A DNA stretch of 64,000 nt from Thermothelomyces thermophilus ATCC 42464 (taxonomy: Eukaryota; Ascomycota; Sordariomycetes; Sordariales; Chaetomiaceae): contig NC_016475.1 of assembly GCF_000226095.1 (NCBI RefSeq), forward strand, positions 3,286,001-3,350,000. The letters run 5' to 3'. Below are positions 1 to 11,499 of the stretch, one piece after another. Positions within the stretch are counted from its first letter, which is position 1, and each line of letters begins with the position of its first letter. The position numbers and the translations under genes were made by a program. The notes under the pieces are model-generated. The model ran no database searches and was not told where the DNA came from. It saw only the letters and a program-made list of their open reading frames with translations.

Positions 1-133
1 TTGCACTCTGAAGTGCATGCACCAAATCAAGGATAAAAAAAATCGCTGCGTGCACGCTTCCTCGGGAACAGCGTACCCATCCAAAAACATACCGGAATTG
101 AGAGCGCGCCTTCTCCCGACAGAGAAGTAGAGG

Positions 134-2592
134 ATGGCATACAACTCTCGGTATCCTCCACGGGGGAGTAATCGCCCGCCGTCGCGCGATTATCGCAACG
201 AGCGCGACTCGAGACATCGATATGGCTCGCCGCCTCGAGACTCATATCGGCCGCCTTCATATGCGGGACGAAGCGAGCGCGAGTTCGATGCGCGGTGGCC
301 CCGTGACACAGGGGCACCATCGTCCGCTAATCACCGTGGTCCGTCCGGCGGGGACAGCTACCGGCTCCCACAAAGCGACTTTACCTTTCGCGTTGAGAAG
401 CCTGCTGGGGTCCAAGACTCTGACACATATCGCCCACAGGGCGGTCGAAAGGGCCGCCATGACGGCCGTGGGCCTCAGTCACCCGGTGGTGACTTGCGCT
501 CCGCGAAAAGACATCGCGGCCAACAGGACCGCTACTCCAGAAATACAAACGGCGCTCAGTCGTATCGCGACGGTCGTCATGGGCGGAGCCACGGGGGCCG
601 GCCGTGGCGTCCATTCATCGCCGCAGAACGCGAGCTGCTGAAGACTGACCATAACTCTAGCAATGAAGTTACATTCTACAACACGTCGAACGGGGTAACT
701 TACCGGCCCCTCGACGAGCTGTCAGATAGCGACGAGGCCGAAATGGACATCTCAGGAGATGAGGCCGAGGAGCCATCGAGAAAGCGTGCGCGTCTCACTG
801 TCGAGCGAACGACATCGGACAACAATCCGCCAAAGTGGTCGAACCCCGACCCCTACACGGCCCTTCCTCCTGAGACCGTAACGCAAGGAAAGAAGACGGA
901 CGTCGTGAAGATGATTCGCAAGTCCCGCGTTCAGGAAAGGGAAATCAGGGCTTCTCTGCCTTCCGAGTCCGCTGACTTCATCTCGTTTGACTCTGACAGC
1001 GATTCTGCCGACGACAAAGCTGGGGATCAGGTGCAGAAACCCCTTACACGGGCTGTCCCTCCCAGTGTGCCAGCAGAGTTGAATCTTGAGCTGCCTCCTA
1101 AGCCAACTGTCTCCAAATCGGGAAAGGCGCTTGCTCTTTTGCCTGATCCAATATCATCCGCTCTGGGAAGCCGGAAGCGGACACATGATGACGAGATCAA
1201 GATGCCGCATACCAGGCTCAAGAAAGCCACTAAGATGCCCGCTGGAGGCGGCGTCACGAAAGAGTGGCTTCCTGACCCGGAACTAGACCCAACTCCGTGG
1301 ATGGAGGTAGATCACTCTCGGTCTGCCAACATGGCTGTTTGGTAAGCTCGCTCCGCGCTTTCGCTGCCCTGGTAGGGGATGCTGGCTGACCGCCCTGTCA
1401 TTAGGTTGCACAAGGAGGTGGTTGATTTCTATGATTACATCAAACCGCGGGATTTTGAAGAGCGCCTGCGCAATGAACTGGTCCAGGACCTAAAGCAGTT
1501 CTGCCGCAGGGTGTTCAAGGACGCCGAAGTGTATCCATTTGGCTCTTTTCCCTCGGGCCTCTACCTGCCCACGGCAGATATGGACCTTGTTTTCATGTCC
1601 GATGCGTACGCTAGTGGCGGCCACGCCAAGTACCACACAAAATCCTTTCTCCATCGGTTCAAGGGGCAGTTGGTGAATCACAAGGTTGCTTGGGAGAACG
1701 AGATCGAGCTCATCCTTCATGCCAAGGTGCCGCTTGTCAAGTTTATCGAGCACAAGACGGGCCTAAAAGTTGATGTCTCGTTCGAGAACAACACGGGAGT
1801 GAACGCCATCAAGACGTTCAAGGCCTGGAGGGAGCAGTACCCCGGCATGCCAGCATTGGTCACGTTGATAAAGCACTTCCTGCTCATGCGTGGCCTCAAC
1901 GAACCCGTCAATGGAGGGATTGGGGGTTTCTCGGTCATCTGCCTGGTGGTGAGTATGCTGCAGATGATGCCCGAGGTTCAGAGCGGCAACCTGGATACGA
2001 GGCACCACCTCGGACAGCTTCTACTCCACTTTTTTGACTTGTATGGCAACAAGTTCAACTACCAGACGGTTGCCATCAGCCTGAATCCGCCTCGCTGGAT
2101 CCCAAAGGTCAGTCTACATGCCGGCGCGCCCCTCGTCTCGGTCACTAGGTTGCATGCTGACAGGAACCGGTTGGGCACGAATAGCATCAAGTGACGGAGT
2201 TTGCGTACAAGAACCACGACCGGCTCTCGATTATCGACCCGAACAACCCAGCGAACGATATCGCTGGTGGGTCCAGCAACACACAAACCATCCTGGCTCA
2301 CTTCGCGCATGCGTACCAACAGCTCACCAAACGCATGGTCCAACTGGCCCAAGACCCGAATAGGGCGGGTCAAAGTATCCTGGAGGTCATCATGGCCGGA
2401 AACTATTCCAGCTTCGAGAACCAGCGCAAGTATCTTGAGATGTTGTCCCGGGAGGGCTACCGGCCGCCCACAGACAGCCAAGGCAACCGACAAACAAACC
2501 GTGGCCGCGGCGACGGCGACCGGGCCAAGAGGAATCAACCGGCATCTCATAGGCTTCCCCAGGGGAGGAACAGTGGATACCGAAGGAGATAA
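134..2592 (+). CDS. Trf4/Cid14-type non-canonical poly(A) polymerase
   Basis: Likely catalytic subunit of a TRAMP-like nuclear complex that adds short oligo(A) tails to aberrant RNAs for exosome decay (family knowledge). Exons 134-1341, 1405-2107 and 2185-2592 join in frame to give 772 residues. Intron 1 is GTAAGC...TTAG; intron 2 is GTCAGT...ATAG with a CTGAC branch site near 2156-2161; the two nearer AG acceptors run straight into stops. Residues 1-400 are low-complexity and rich in R, G, S, Y and D/E with basic clusters such as RKRAR, probably disordered and nuclear. From about residue 404 (LHKEVVDFYDYIKPRDFEE) the nucleotidyltransferase core begins: G449-S450, the metal-binding pair D461 and D463 in TADMDLVF, and third Asp D526 in KVDVSF. 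The central/PAP-associated region follows (NGGIGGFSVICLVVSML, then LSIIDPNNPANDIAGGSSN). The tail is RG-rich and ends RNSGYRRR. The start is the first in-frame ATG visible; only 133 bases lie upstream. Confidence 0.93.
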
Positions 2593-5500
2593 GCGACCCG
2601 ATCCCTCTTGTCGCGGACCGCCAACGACAGCACTATCTTCTAATCTTATGAGCTTGACGAACGGAACACGGACCATTGGCGGCGTTATCATTTGCAAAGG
2701 TGGACTTTGAGGAATCCCGCGCGGCTCAGCGGTGATTCAACAGTGTGGTTTCTTTGGGCCGGCGACTTTGGGATCCAAGCTATGCATAGATGCATCGCGA
2801 TACCCCTTCACTATTCCTGGTTTCTCCATCTTGACATTTTCAACTCCCATCTTGGGCGAGGCAGCCGGGATTGTCATGGCTGCTTGCGTTTACGCCAAAC
2901 AGCCACTCCCTTGTCCTTGGTCCTTTTTTTGAGTTCATACTTACCTGGTCTTGTAGTATATAGAGCGACGGCGGTCAGCCCGGCGCTCTCATGTCGACGT
3001 TGCCGCCAGCCGCAAGCACAACGATGGCGAGTTTCTTTGCATATCGAAAACGGGCCTCGTTTCCATAGGCCAAGTGGGCTGTTCAATCAACCATTCTTCA
3101 TTTTCCTTGTCTTGGCCAGATTGTGAACTGACGCCTGCAGGCAGACTCGTTCGCCGACGGAAAAAGGGACATTGACGCGATGGTCATTTACTACTGACTC
3201 TGGAGCAGGTTCAGAAAGGCTCGTCTGCATGCTCACCTAAAGACAAAAGGGCACAGATCCGATACAGGGGAGGTCCTTTGCTGGCTTGGGCGTTGACGGC
3301 GATAGGGACTTCCGATGTGTCGGCATCGAGCATGCGAACGAGCCTATCTTTCCCATCCTTTTCTCACTGCATGCTGGGCTACATGTTCGGCTGTGGAGAG
3401 AATTGGCTGCGGTACTTTTGTGTGCTCGCCGGTCCAGAAGAAGGAAGGCCTCAATGCTCCGACCCGGGATGTGGTCTTGTCGTGCTACCCATCAAAGAGG
3501 AATCACCCTTTCTGTCAAAGATCTTACAATTAAGATTGAGTTAAGGTGCTAAGGTAGCGTAATCAGGGAAGTGCAGCAACCGGAACCTAGACGCTCTGTA
3601 CGCTTGGTACAGTGGCAAATGAAACTAAATAGAAGGAGTAGAAGAAGGATGGAAGAATGAAAAGTGGGGTGTGTGTGTGTGCGCCCCCAACCTCGCCATC
3701 CTTTGCCTCTCAGACTGTCAGGCTCTCTTTCCAGATCTCCCAGATTCGGATTCCAGAAAGAGCAGCAGCATCCGAACATCAGTGGCTGGGGGGAAGCGGG
3801 CAGCTTGGCGGCCCATGGCGCCCCGCAGAAAGGACGAGCTTAAACGCTTAACGTAATCTTGGCCCCTGCCTTGGCTGCGGGGAAGTGCGGGCAAGCAATG
3901 AGTGGCTCCCGGCGGCGCTGCTTCGGCCGCACTTTGACGGGATTTGCATCAGCTGCTGCTATACCACTCCACGTCCGAGCTTTACTTTCCCTTCGCGACG
4001 AAGAGTCGGGCATTTTCAATACGACGTTAGTTCTTGGCGCTTAAGAGTGTACTGTGGTTGCGAGCCAAAGTTTTTTTTCCCCTAGGCAGGTACCGACCGG
4101 GGTGACACGGAAAAACTCCCAAGCTTCCCAGGCGTTTATTACAAAGTATGTACTATGGGGCCCTGCTGACACCCCTGTCGGTACATGGCTAGGGGAAGAA
4201 ACTTACCCATACCACCTAGTAACGCCGGCGGCCTTTTTTTTTCCAACCTACGCAAAACCGTGGCAAACACAACCCTTGCAGATGCCGGGGTAAATTGACC
4301 CGAGTTCTCATTCCACCGGGTGTTGGGAGCAACTTGATGGATGAGAGACATGGTTCCGTCCTGCAGTTTCCGTAAATACTTTTGCGACATACAGTTGTGG
4401 AACATCAGTGGTAAGCTGCACGGCTTCTGAGTAGCACCCGCTGGCCTCGTTGTTTTGTCTCTGCGCCCTCTCGGCTGGCGCGGCCTCCTGTTGGCCCGAC
4501 TTGTTTCACCACAGTGCTTTTTTCAGGGCTTCGACAGATTGGCGCGCAGCTCCCGAAGGTTGACTCAAGGGCGGTGTAGGAGTTAATGTATGCACAACGC
4601 TACTCGACGGCCACCCACATGCGCGCTCTCGTTGCCAGTAGAGTGTGTGAAAATACATGCGGCAGGAGCAAAGTGAGAGAATGAAGGATGGGCAACCCTT
4701 GCTCCCAGGGAAGAACATCTTCCGGTACTGGATAGCTCCCCCAGATTCCTTCACCCGGCCCCGCAGCGTGCCGCAGGATCTACCGTCTCGGCGAATCAAG
4801 AGTGCCAAAAGAGAAACGCCACCGATCATAAGCGGGCCTGCTTCCATCGGTTGGTTGACGTCAAAAACATAAGGTTGCATAAGAGGAAGCAACTTGCGGA
4901 GCAAGCCAAGGCATGCCATGCCAAATCGATGCAACATTTGGGGCGTACCTGCTCAGCAGTTTGCATTTATTAACGTGCAGCAGCAACAGAAATCCGGGGC
5001 CAAGGCCCTCTGCCTGTCCTGCACGTATCCGGTCGTCTAAGTGAACGGAATGGCTATGGAACTCACGCCACGCACTCGTATTGGAAGCACATCACAGAAG
5101 ATAGCTTGGGCACTTTGTTACGCTTCAGACTGAACCAGTGTTTACATGTTATATGGTAACTGTCAGACTCCTGCCGAAGGCGCCCAAGGATAAAAGGGGG
5201 GGTGGTGTGGGGAAGAGTAAAGGGCGTACCGTACCCCGAGGAGTACCTCGTGACACTAGGCAAGCTGTTGCTACACTAGGGCTCGTTGCTACGTTCCCTT
5301 CAGTAACAAGTCGACCGGTGGTTGGCTCGACCAGTTCTTTGGAAACCCTGCTTGGCGAGACGAGAATCAGCACGTTGCTGCTGTCGCTCCTGCTCCTGCT
5401 GCCTCTCCTCACGCAACCATTAGGCTGGGTAGTGTGACTCTCGGCCGTGCAACCCCATAATGCCTGCTTCCCAGCAAGGCAAGTGATGGACCTGTAGGCC

Positions 5501-5854
5501 CTTGTCCATCCAAGGGATCAATCCCTCCTCCAGTAAGCTATGCAGTATGCTGTGGCATGGCTGCCAGACAGCCGGGGAGCATGGCGTTGGCTTGGGACTG
5601 TCCGAATGGTTCGCTCCTCATATAGTAGAAGTGATGGCACGGCCCCGTTCCGGCCTTCCACCCTCTCCTTTGCTCTCTCTTTCATGTCTCGCTCCCTTGT
5701 CTGGTCAGACTGGGTCGGCAATATCATTCTAGCCTCTGACGCGCTTTCGAGATCATCCTCGCCTCACCCCGCCGGGGCATCTTTGGCTAATTGATGCCTC
5801 TGGCCTTCCTTGCTATCAATTGCACCGCGGGTTGACAAGGTGAAAGCATCCCAG
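2593..5854. other. Gene-free interval between poly(A) polymerase and transporter
   Basis: About 3.3 kb of normal-composition DNA. Several open frames of 60-144 codons exist on both strands (for example 2692-3126), but none shows a recognisable domain, conserved motif or convincing splice structure. There is a short GT run at 3669-3681. The stretch presumably holds the polymerase 3' UTR and the long upstream region of the transporter. No tRNA or other RNA gene was recognised. Confidence 0.6.
5767..5777. promoter_or_regulatory. Paired CreA/Cre-1-like carbon repressor sites
   Basis: The string ccccgccgggg contains two opposed matches to the SYGGRG consensus of the fungal carbon-catabolite repressor CreA/CRE-1, about 130 bases upstream of the transporter ATG. 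Another ccgggg is at 5572-5577. Closely paired sites are typical of functional CreA targets and hexose transporters are common targets, but the consensus is short and would occur by chance in GC-rich DNA. Confidence 0.35.
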
Positions 5855-5880
5855 ACACACACATACACACACACACACAT
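5855..5880. repeat. CA microsatellite in the transporter leader
   Basis: About 12 CA units with one CATA interruption end 24 bases before the transporter ATG, so they probably lie in its 5' UTR. Confidence 0.85.
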
Positions 5881-5903
5881 CAGCGGAGGAATATTGCGTC
5901 GCC

Positions 5904-7967
5904 ATGTGGCAAGCTAGCAACGTCTATGCCATCTGCGGGTTTGCCGCCATCGGTAGGTTGAAAAATTGTTTCTTGAGTAAAATAGACAATGCTAAGACGA
6001 GTTGACTCCCCACAGGCGGCGGCCTTTTCGGCTTCGATATCAGCTCCATGTCGGGCGTCCTCGGCACTCAGGCGTACAAGCGCTACTTCAACAACCCGGT
6101 TTCGTACGCCCAGGGAGGCATCACGGCCGCCATGCCTGCGGGCAGTCTGGTCGGCTCGCTGGGCTCGTCCTTCATCGCCGACAAGTTCTCGCGCAAAGTG
6201 GCCCTGCAGATCTCGTGCGTCCTCTGGATCATCGGCTCCATCCTCATGGCGGCCGCCCAGAACGTCGCCATGCTCTGTGTCGGCAGAGTCATCTGCGGCC
6301 TGTGTGTCGGCATCGCCTCGTCCATCGTGCCCGTGTACCAGTCCGAGATCGCGCCCAAGGAGATCCGGGGACGGGTGGTATCCCTGCAGCAGTGGGCTAT
6401 CACTTGGGGCATCTTGATGTACGTGCACCTATATAATGTTCGCTCCTGGTGTGGGCGCGCTACTTAATGATTAACACCCCCCTGAATAGCCAATACTTCA
6501 TCCAGTTCGGGGCGGCCGAGGGCATCGGTGGCGGATCCAAGGACCCGAACCAGCCGACAGCTGCCTTCCGTATCCCCTGGGGAGTCCAGATGGTCCCGGC
6601 CGTCGTCCTGCTGATCGGCCTCTTCTTCTGTCCCTACAGCCCGCGCTGGCTTGCCTCTAAAGACCGCTGGGACGAGGCCGTGCGGGTGCTCGCCAACCTC
6701 CACGGCAAAGGTGACCTTAACCATCCCAAGGTCCTCGCCCAGTACCAGGAAATTCAGGAAGCCCTGAGGTTGGAGAGGGAGCAGGCCGAGTCGTCCTTTA
6801 GCACGCTCGTCCAGCCGAGGATACTCAAGCGTGTCGCTCTGGGCATGAGCATTCAGATGTGGTCCCAGCTCAGCGGAATGAACATCATGATGTACGGCAA
6901 ATAGAGAATCCCCCCCCCCCCAGTTCCTCGGTCCCCTACGGAGGAGCCTCCCACGAGATTCTGACCGCCCTCTTCCTTTTTATGCAGGTACTACATTGTC
7001 TACATTATGGAGGGTGCCCAGATTGCTTCTCCGCTCGCGACCGCATCAATCCAATACGTGATCAACGTCGCCCTGACGCTACCCGCTATCCTCTTCCTCG
7101 ACAAATGGGGCCGCCGTCCTTCTCTGATCCTCGGTGCCTTTGGCATGATGACCTTCCTCTTCGTTTCGGGTACGTTCCCCTTTTTTTTCAAGCCCAGTGG
7201 CACGGTGTCTTTCGTTTCCTGTTTCTCTCTTCTCTCTTCTCGCCCTTTGCCTCGTCTTTCTCTTCTCTTCTGACCCCCCCCCCCCCTTCTCTCTCTCTCT
7301 CCCCCTCTAGGCGCCCTCCAGCAGTACTACGGCCAGCCCAACACCGACGAGACCCGGACGCCCCAGAACAGCGACATCAGCTGGATCGTCAGCAACAACC
7401 GGCCCGTCTCCTCCGGCATCGTCGCGTGCTCCTATCTCTTCGTCGCCACCTTCGCCACGACCTGGGGTCCCGTCTCGTGGAGCTACCCGGCTGAGATCTT
7501 CCCGAACAAGGTCCGTGCCAAGGCGGTCTCGCTGGCGACGGCGGCCAACTGGTTCTGGAACATGGTACTGGCCTTCGCCGTCCCGCCTCTGCTGTGGAAC
7601 ATCTCGTACAAGATGTACTACATCTTTGGCGCCTTTAACGGCGCCGCCTTTATCCACATGACCCTGTTGGCGCCCGAGACAAAGGGCTTCACCCTCGAGG
7701 AGATGGACGAGGTGTTTGACTCGGGCCGGCCCGCCTGGAAGAAGTACAAGAAATCGAGCAAGCTGGAAGAGCTGGCGCGCGAGATCGAGGCCGGTAACCT
7801 TAAGGTGCGTTACTCACTCTCAACAAACAACAGGCAAAATCACAGCCTGCCTCGGTACATTGCTCGGTACCTCCTGCTAACCTCCTCATCAGGTTGCTGT
7901 TCCCATCGGTGACCAGAACAAGGCTGCGGGCGAAATTGTTACATCCGAGAAGAAAGCGGAACCATAG
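5904..7967 (+). CDS. MFS hexose transporter (sugar porter family)
   Basis: Predicted plasma-membrane, proton-coupled or facilitative monosaccharide transporter of the fungal HXT/HGT type. Six exons (5904-5952, 6016-6418, 6490-6891, 6988-7169, 7311-7804, 7893-7967) join in frame to 534 residues with about 12 hydrophobic helices, normal for the family. Introns are 63, 71, 96, 141 and 88 nt; those at 6892, 7170 and 7805 have CTGAC or CTAAC branch sites, and two contain runs of C. Family marks: GGGLFGFD in helix 1, the loop DKFSRK, R-x-x-x-G in GRVICGLCVG, SEIAPKEIRGR, SPRWL, DKWGRRP at residues 323-329, the helix-10 region PVSWSYPAEIFP, and PETKG at 467-471. The very short first exon is supported because it supplies the helix-1 glycines. 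The acidic/basic C-terminal tail is cytosolic in this family. Substrate cannot be decided from sequence; glucose is the usual one. Confidence 0.93.
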
Positions 7968-8644
7968 GCAGCTCAGGTCTATGCTTGACTCTGACCTTTG
8001 TTGGTACTGCGGATTTGGTGGTAATCAGCGTAATGAGGGAGTGGGACAGGATGGTATGGGAAGTGTTGCGCAGATTGATCGCTCGCGTCCTAAGCGTAAA
8101 TAGTCAAGGCCAGCCTAATAATATTACCTCTTAACTAGAAAGCCAAACCGAATCAAAGGAATAATATATTACATAATGCTAAGCTCGCTCGTAGTCCGCC
8201 CATATCTCCAAATGGAACGTTCCAATGGCTTGACAATCACTTCAGTTCTGTCCAGTTATCAATCTTGATGGGCCCAGCGGCAAAGAGCAATCGCAAAAAG
8301 GGACGGGGAGAACCACAGAATAATATTATCTATTTAGAAACCAAAGGCAAGTTCATGTGAAAACAGGCTATTAACGACCCGAATGTCAGCAATAGCAACG
8401 ATCCATTCAGGTCAAAGATTAAGAAGAAGAAGAAGAAGCAAAAGCCGGAGCTTTAAGAAGTGCATATCGAACGAAGTGAAACCTTCACCCCAAAAAGCCG
8501 GGCAATCGAACCATCCTCCTCCGGCTACCCCCCTCCTCACCAGAGAAGAGAACAAAAAAAATAAAGTAAAGTAAACGGCAGAAATGCAAAAAGTCTCGAC
8601 ATCGAAATGAGATCACCCGCCACCAAGCCGACTCTCCAGATGAC
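7968..8644. other. Intergenic stretch, convergent side of transporter and PKS relic
   Basis: Contains the transporter 3' UTR and an A-rich purine stretch with GAA repeats (about 8418-8440). I see no gene, RNA or repeat family in it. The missing ACP end of the PKS relic would have been expected near 8500-8640, but nothing recognisable remains. Confidence 0.55.
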
Positions 8645-9234
8645 TCCGGAACGAGCTTGCTCTTGGAACACACCGCCTTGGCCAGCGTCTGGATCGACCC
8701 GTTCGACAGCGGCTCGAGCACCTGCATATTGGCTTCAACGCGCGTCTTGGCCGCCCGCAGCGCCGGGTTGAACGACGCGGCGGCGGCGGCGGCGGCGAGG
8801 CGCACCGCCTTAAACTTGGCGTCCTCGGTCCGGAAGGGCCGCATCGCTGCCGTGATGCGTATGCCCGTGATGACGTGGCCGTTGCATGTCGACGCCATGG
8901 TGCCGTCGATGGCCGCGCTCAGGAGGGCCAGCAGCTCGCTCTCGCAGATGCTGTTTCGCTGCCGAGGTTCCGCGCGACCTCCGCGGCCTTCTCCAGGTCC
9001 TCGGCGAGGTAGTCCGAGTCGGACACGGCGGTCAGTTCGAGGGAGACGAGGTCGGGAGGCCGCGGGCGCGGGCGCGGCGGTACTGCACCAAGGCGTTGAG
9101 GAAGCAGTTCGCGGCGCTGTACGCAGCCCGCACGCGGTTGCCAACAGCGCCGGCGGCAGAAGAGATGGCGACGAAGAAATCGAGAGGCCTATCTTCCAGC
9201 GCGTGGTGCATGTTTCATCCGCCTTGTACCTTTC
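8645..9234 (-). pseudogene. Relic of a highly reducing polyketide synthase (KR to ACP linker)
   Basis: On the minus strand three frames together spell the end of a fungal type I PKS ketoreductase and the linker to its acyl carrier protein. About 9225-9055: LDFFVAISSAAGAVGN then YSAANCFLNALVQYRRAR, the KR catalytic Ser and Tyr neighbourhood. About 9055-8960, shifted: LVSLELTAVSD and LAEDLEKAAEVARNLGSE. About 8955-8645, shifted again: ICESELLALLSAAIDG, CNGHVITG, then an Ala run coded by GCG repeats and the start of an ACP-like stretch. Damage seen: TGA at 9217-9215 where the family usually has Trp (VQG-W-N), and frameshifts near 9055 and 8957. The upstream end stops exactly where the G1 LTR begins at 9235. 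In life such enzymes build reduced polyketides; this piece cannot work. Confidence 0.8.
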
Positions 9235-9470
9235 TGATAGAAGATGGTTCCAATAGATGGAAGATGGTTCCAATTGATGGAAGAAAGTTGGTAGTATTGT
9301 AAATAGTTCAAAAGAGCGATGTCTCCTTCCTACGATTGCTAGCCCTATAGCTCTATATAAGTAGAGGATAGGAACAAAGAACCCTCCGTTTGCCAGCCCG
9401 TTTACCAGATCCACAGGTCTTATCTTATCTAGCCTTACATAATAGACACGTCCGTAGATAACGTACTACA
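9235..9470 (-). repeat. G1 3' LTR (236 bp)
   Basis: Begins tgatagaag and ends cgtactaca on the plus strand, i.e. TG...CA on both ends. The first 45 bases contain an imperfect 20-bp tandem repeat (gaagatggttccaatagatg). The same sequence, with G-to-A and C-to-T changes, reappears at 31084-31143, proving the LTR pairing. Some 60-codon frames here are meaningless. Confidence 0.85.
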
Positions 9471-11128
9471 TCAAGTCCCCTGCCTAGAAGAAAAAACGTA
9501 GTGCCTATACTATAGCTCTAAATAGCTCTTAAACGCGCCTTCTTTCTATAGTAATATTGTAATAGAAAGTAATAGCATTATCTTACTATTATAGTGTCCT
9601 ATATATCTTCCTTTTAGCTACCTATAGCCTTACTTTAGTATCTTCTATCTATAGCTCTTTTTAGGGGAGCCTTTAATACCTCTTTATAAAGGTATCTATA
9701 TAAGGGTTTGATTTATATTATTTAAGCTATAGTAGGTTAACCTCCTTAGTATACCTAGTATTTGTTAATTATCTTATATATATAGTATAGCTAGAAGTCG
9801 GTTTTCTAAATATTATATTTATAACTAAGTCCTTTCTATTTAACTAGATACCTATATTTATTATATATAAGTTTATAGTTCTAGATATACTTAAGTTTAT
9901 ACTTATCTTTAGATTCTAAACCACTATTAGTATAGCTATCCTTAATAGGGTTAGGAGGTAGTATAATATAATTATATAGGTTAGTACCTAGAGGTATAGG
10001 TAATAAGTATATTATTAATATTATAGGATAGATATTTATATTTAGCGGTAGATAAAGATAATAAGCTAGGTAGCTAATATATTTAATAACTTTAAAAGGA
10101 CCTATATATTACTAGGATAGTTTATATAACGGCCGTCTAGGTAAGTAGTAACTATAGTAGAGGCGTAGATATACTTAGTCGCCTAGCTTAAATTCGATGT
10201 TATAGTAGCTAACGTTATATCTACATTTAGCATAGGCCGTTACAAAGTCTATTGCTATCTAGGTGTCTTAGTATAGATATTTGTGTAGGACTGGGATATC
10301 TTATACTGTTTTTGACGACGACGCTATTAGCGCCTCTAACGGTCCGGTAGGTTTGAAACTATATAGTAGCTTATATAGAGATACGCTAATAGAGGCAGTA
10401 TACGTGCTGTTTAAATGCTACTAAAGCTATAGAAGTATAGTAGTCTAAGTTTCATTAGGTTAGAGAAGGGACAGAGGTTTTTATCCTGCCTATTAGGCAC
10501 GGTTTCCTTTGTATATAACTAGAGAGGCTCCGGCATGCTTATTAGCATAACGGTATAGGACTAAAAAAAAAAAAAAATTTTATTAGGTTCTTATAGACGA
10601 AGAAGTGTAGAGCAATTTCTACCGTCTAGTTCTTTCGCTCTATAAGACCGTCTTTCTATAGATAGTATATAGTAGTTATTAATAGCTTTATACCTAGCGC
10701 TTTCTATATACTAGTCTATAGCTTGGATATGAATTTATAATTATAGTTAGATATAATAGTAGTTAGTATTCCCTAGTCAGATAGAAGTAGTTATTATATT
10801 AATATATAGCCCTAGTCTATAGGAATATAGTTAGAGTAATCTAGTATAAGGAGTGTTTATTTAGATAATTTATAAGATACGGTTAATATTAAATTAAACT
10901 TGTTATATTTATTTAGGTACTAGGAGGTCCTAGCTAAAGGAACTAATAGTAATGTTACTATAAAATTAATAGTAATTACCTATATAGGTAGTATATCTAA
11001 TAGACAGATTAGCTAGTAATTACCTATAGAAAGGTTATAATTAGTAATATTAACTTAATGGATAAGGTAATACTTTATATAGTCTTATATACATTTAGTT
11101 TTCCTATCAATTACAATATTATATATAT
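9471..11128 (-). pseudogene. G1 integrase and chromodomain, RIP-inactivated
   Basis: Minus-strand translation with many stops. About 11100-10590: integrase core, e.g. VITINFIVTLLLVPLA and later GLIERKN followed by EIALHFFVY, the region after the catalytic triad. About 10430-10090: continuing LLYSFKPTGPLEALIAS, IDFVTAYAKCRYNVSY, KLGD-VYLRLYYSYYLP and YIGPFKVI, the GPY/F module. About 9900-9790: a chromodomain-like segment with YRYLVK-KGLSYKYNI. A small LINE fragment interrupts it at about 10440-10577. This is the 3' half of the gene whose 5' half is at 17703-23587. Integrases of this type insert cDNA; chromodomains steer insertion to marked chromatin. Confidence 0.75.
10440..10577 (+). mobile_element. 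5'-truncated LINE 3' end with poly(A) tail
   Basis: The stretch from gggacagaggtttttat to cggtataggacta matches the last 130 bases of LINE1 (17573-17670) and LINE2 and ends in about 15 A at 10563-10577. It is a dead-on-arrival copy of the same LINE family inserted in the G1 integrase. The left border is uncertain by a few tens of bases. It keeps CA and TG bases such as catgcttattagcataacgg, so it is less RIP-mutated than LINE1, plausibly because it is short. Confidence 0.75.
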
Positions 11129-11499
11129 TATATTATCTTATAAATAATAACAATTTAAATCCCTTAGGGGCTCTCTTGCATCTTTGCGAATACCCTACCA
11201 AAACTTACGAAACTACCATCGCTGGAAAGCTCTCAAAAAACGCTATCTAACGGTACTACTTTCAACCGCACGCGAGCCGTTGCGGGTGTGCAACAGGCAT
11301 CGCAAGCGTTGAAACCAGACCCGACTATAATCCGACCGCACCTCGTATACCTGTCAAAATTTTCACCGTATAGACTACCTAGCGCCCCTAAACATAACAT
11401 TAATTTAAAGCCTACTGCCAAGCTACCAAGTAGGGAGGCCTATAGCTTTAAACTAATCAAAGGGGGGCCTACTATAGGCCTACCTTACCCTGGATATTA

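Noticed and set aside
2692-3126. 144-codon open frame after the poly(A) polymerase
   Set aside because: No domain, no homology-like motif, Cys/His/Leu-rich composition typical of a shadow frame in GC-rich DNA.
3545-3562. ggtgctaaggtagcgtaa resembles the conserved LSU rRNA core recognised by I-CeuI-type homing enzymes
   Set aside because: Only about 17 bases are similar and flanks do not match rRNA; chance or a very short fragment.
3669-3681. GT microsatellite and other simple runs as possible CRISPR or origin features
   Set aside because: Simple sequence only; no spaced direct repeats, and the organism is a eukaryote.
8485-9414. 309-codon minus-strand frame spanning the PKS relic
   Set aside because: Only its middle (about 8645-8955) is PKS coding; the rest is a chance-open wrong frame over other PKS frames, UTR and the G1 LTR.
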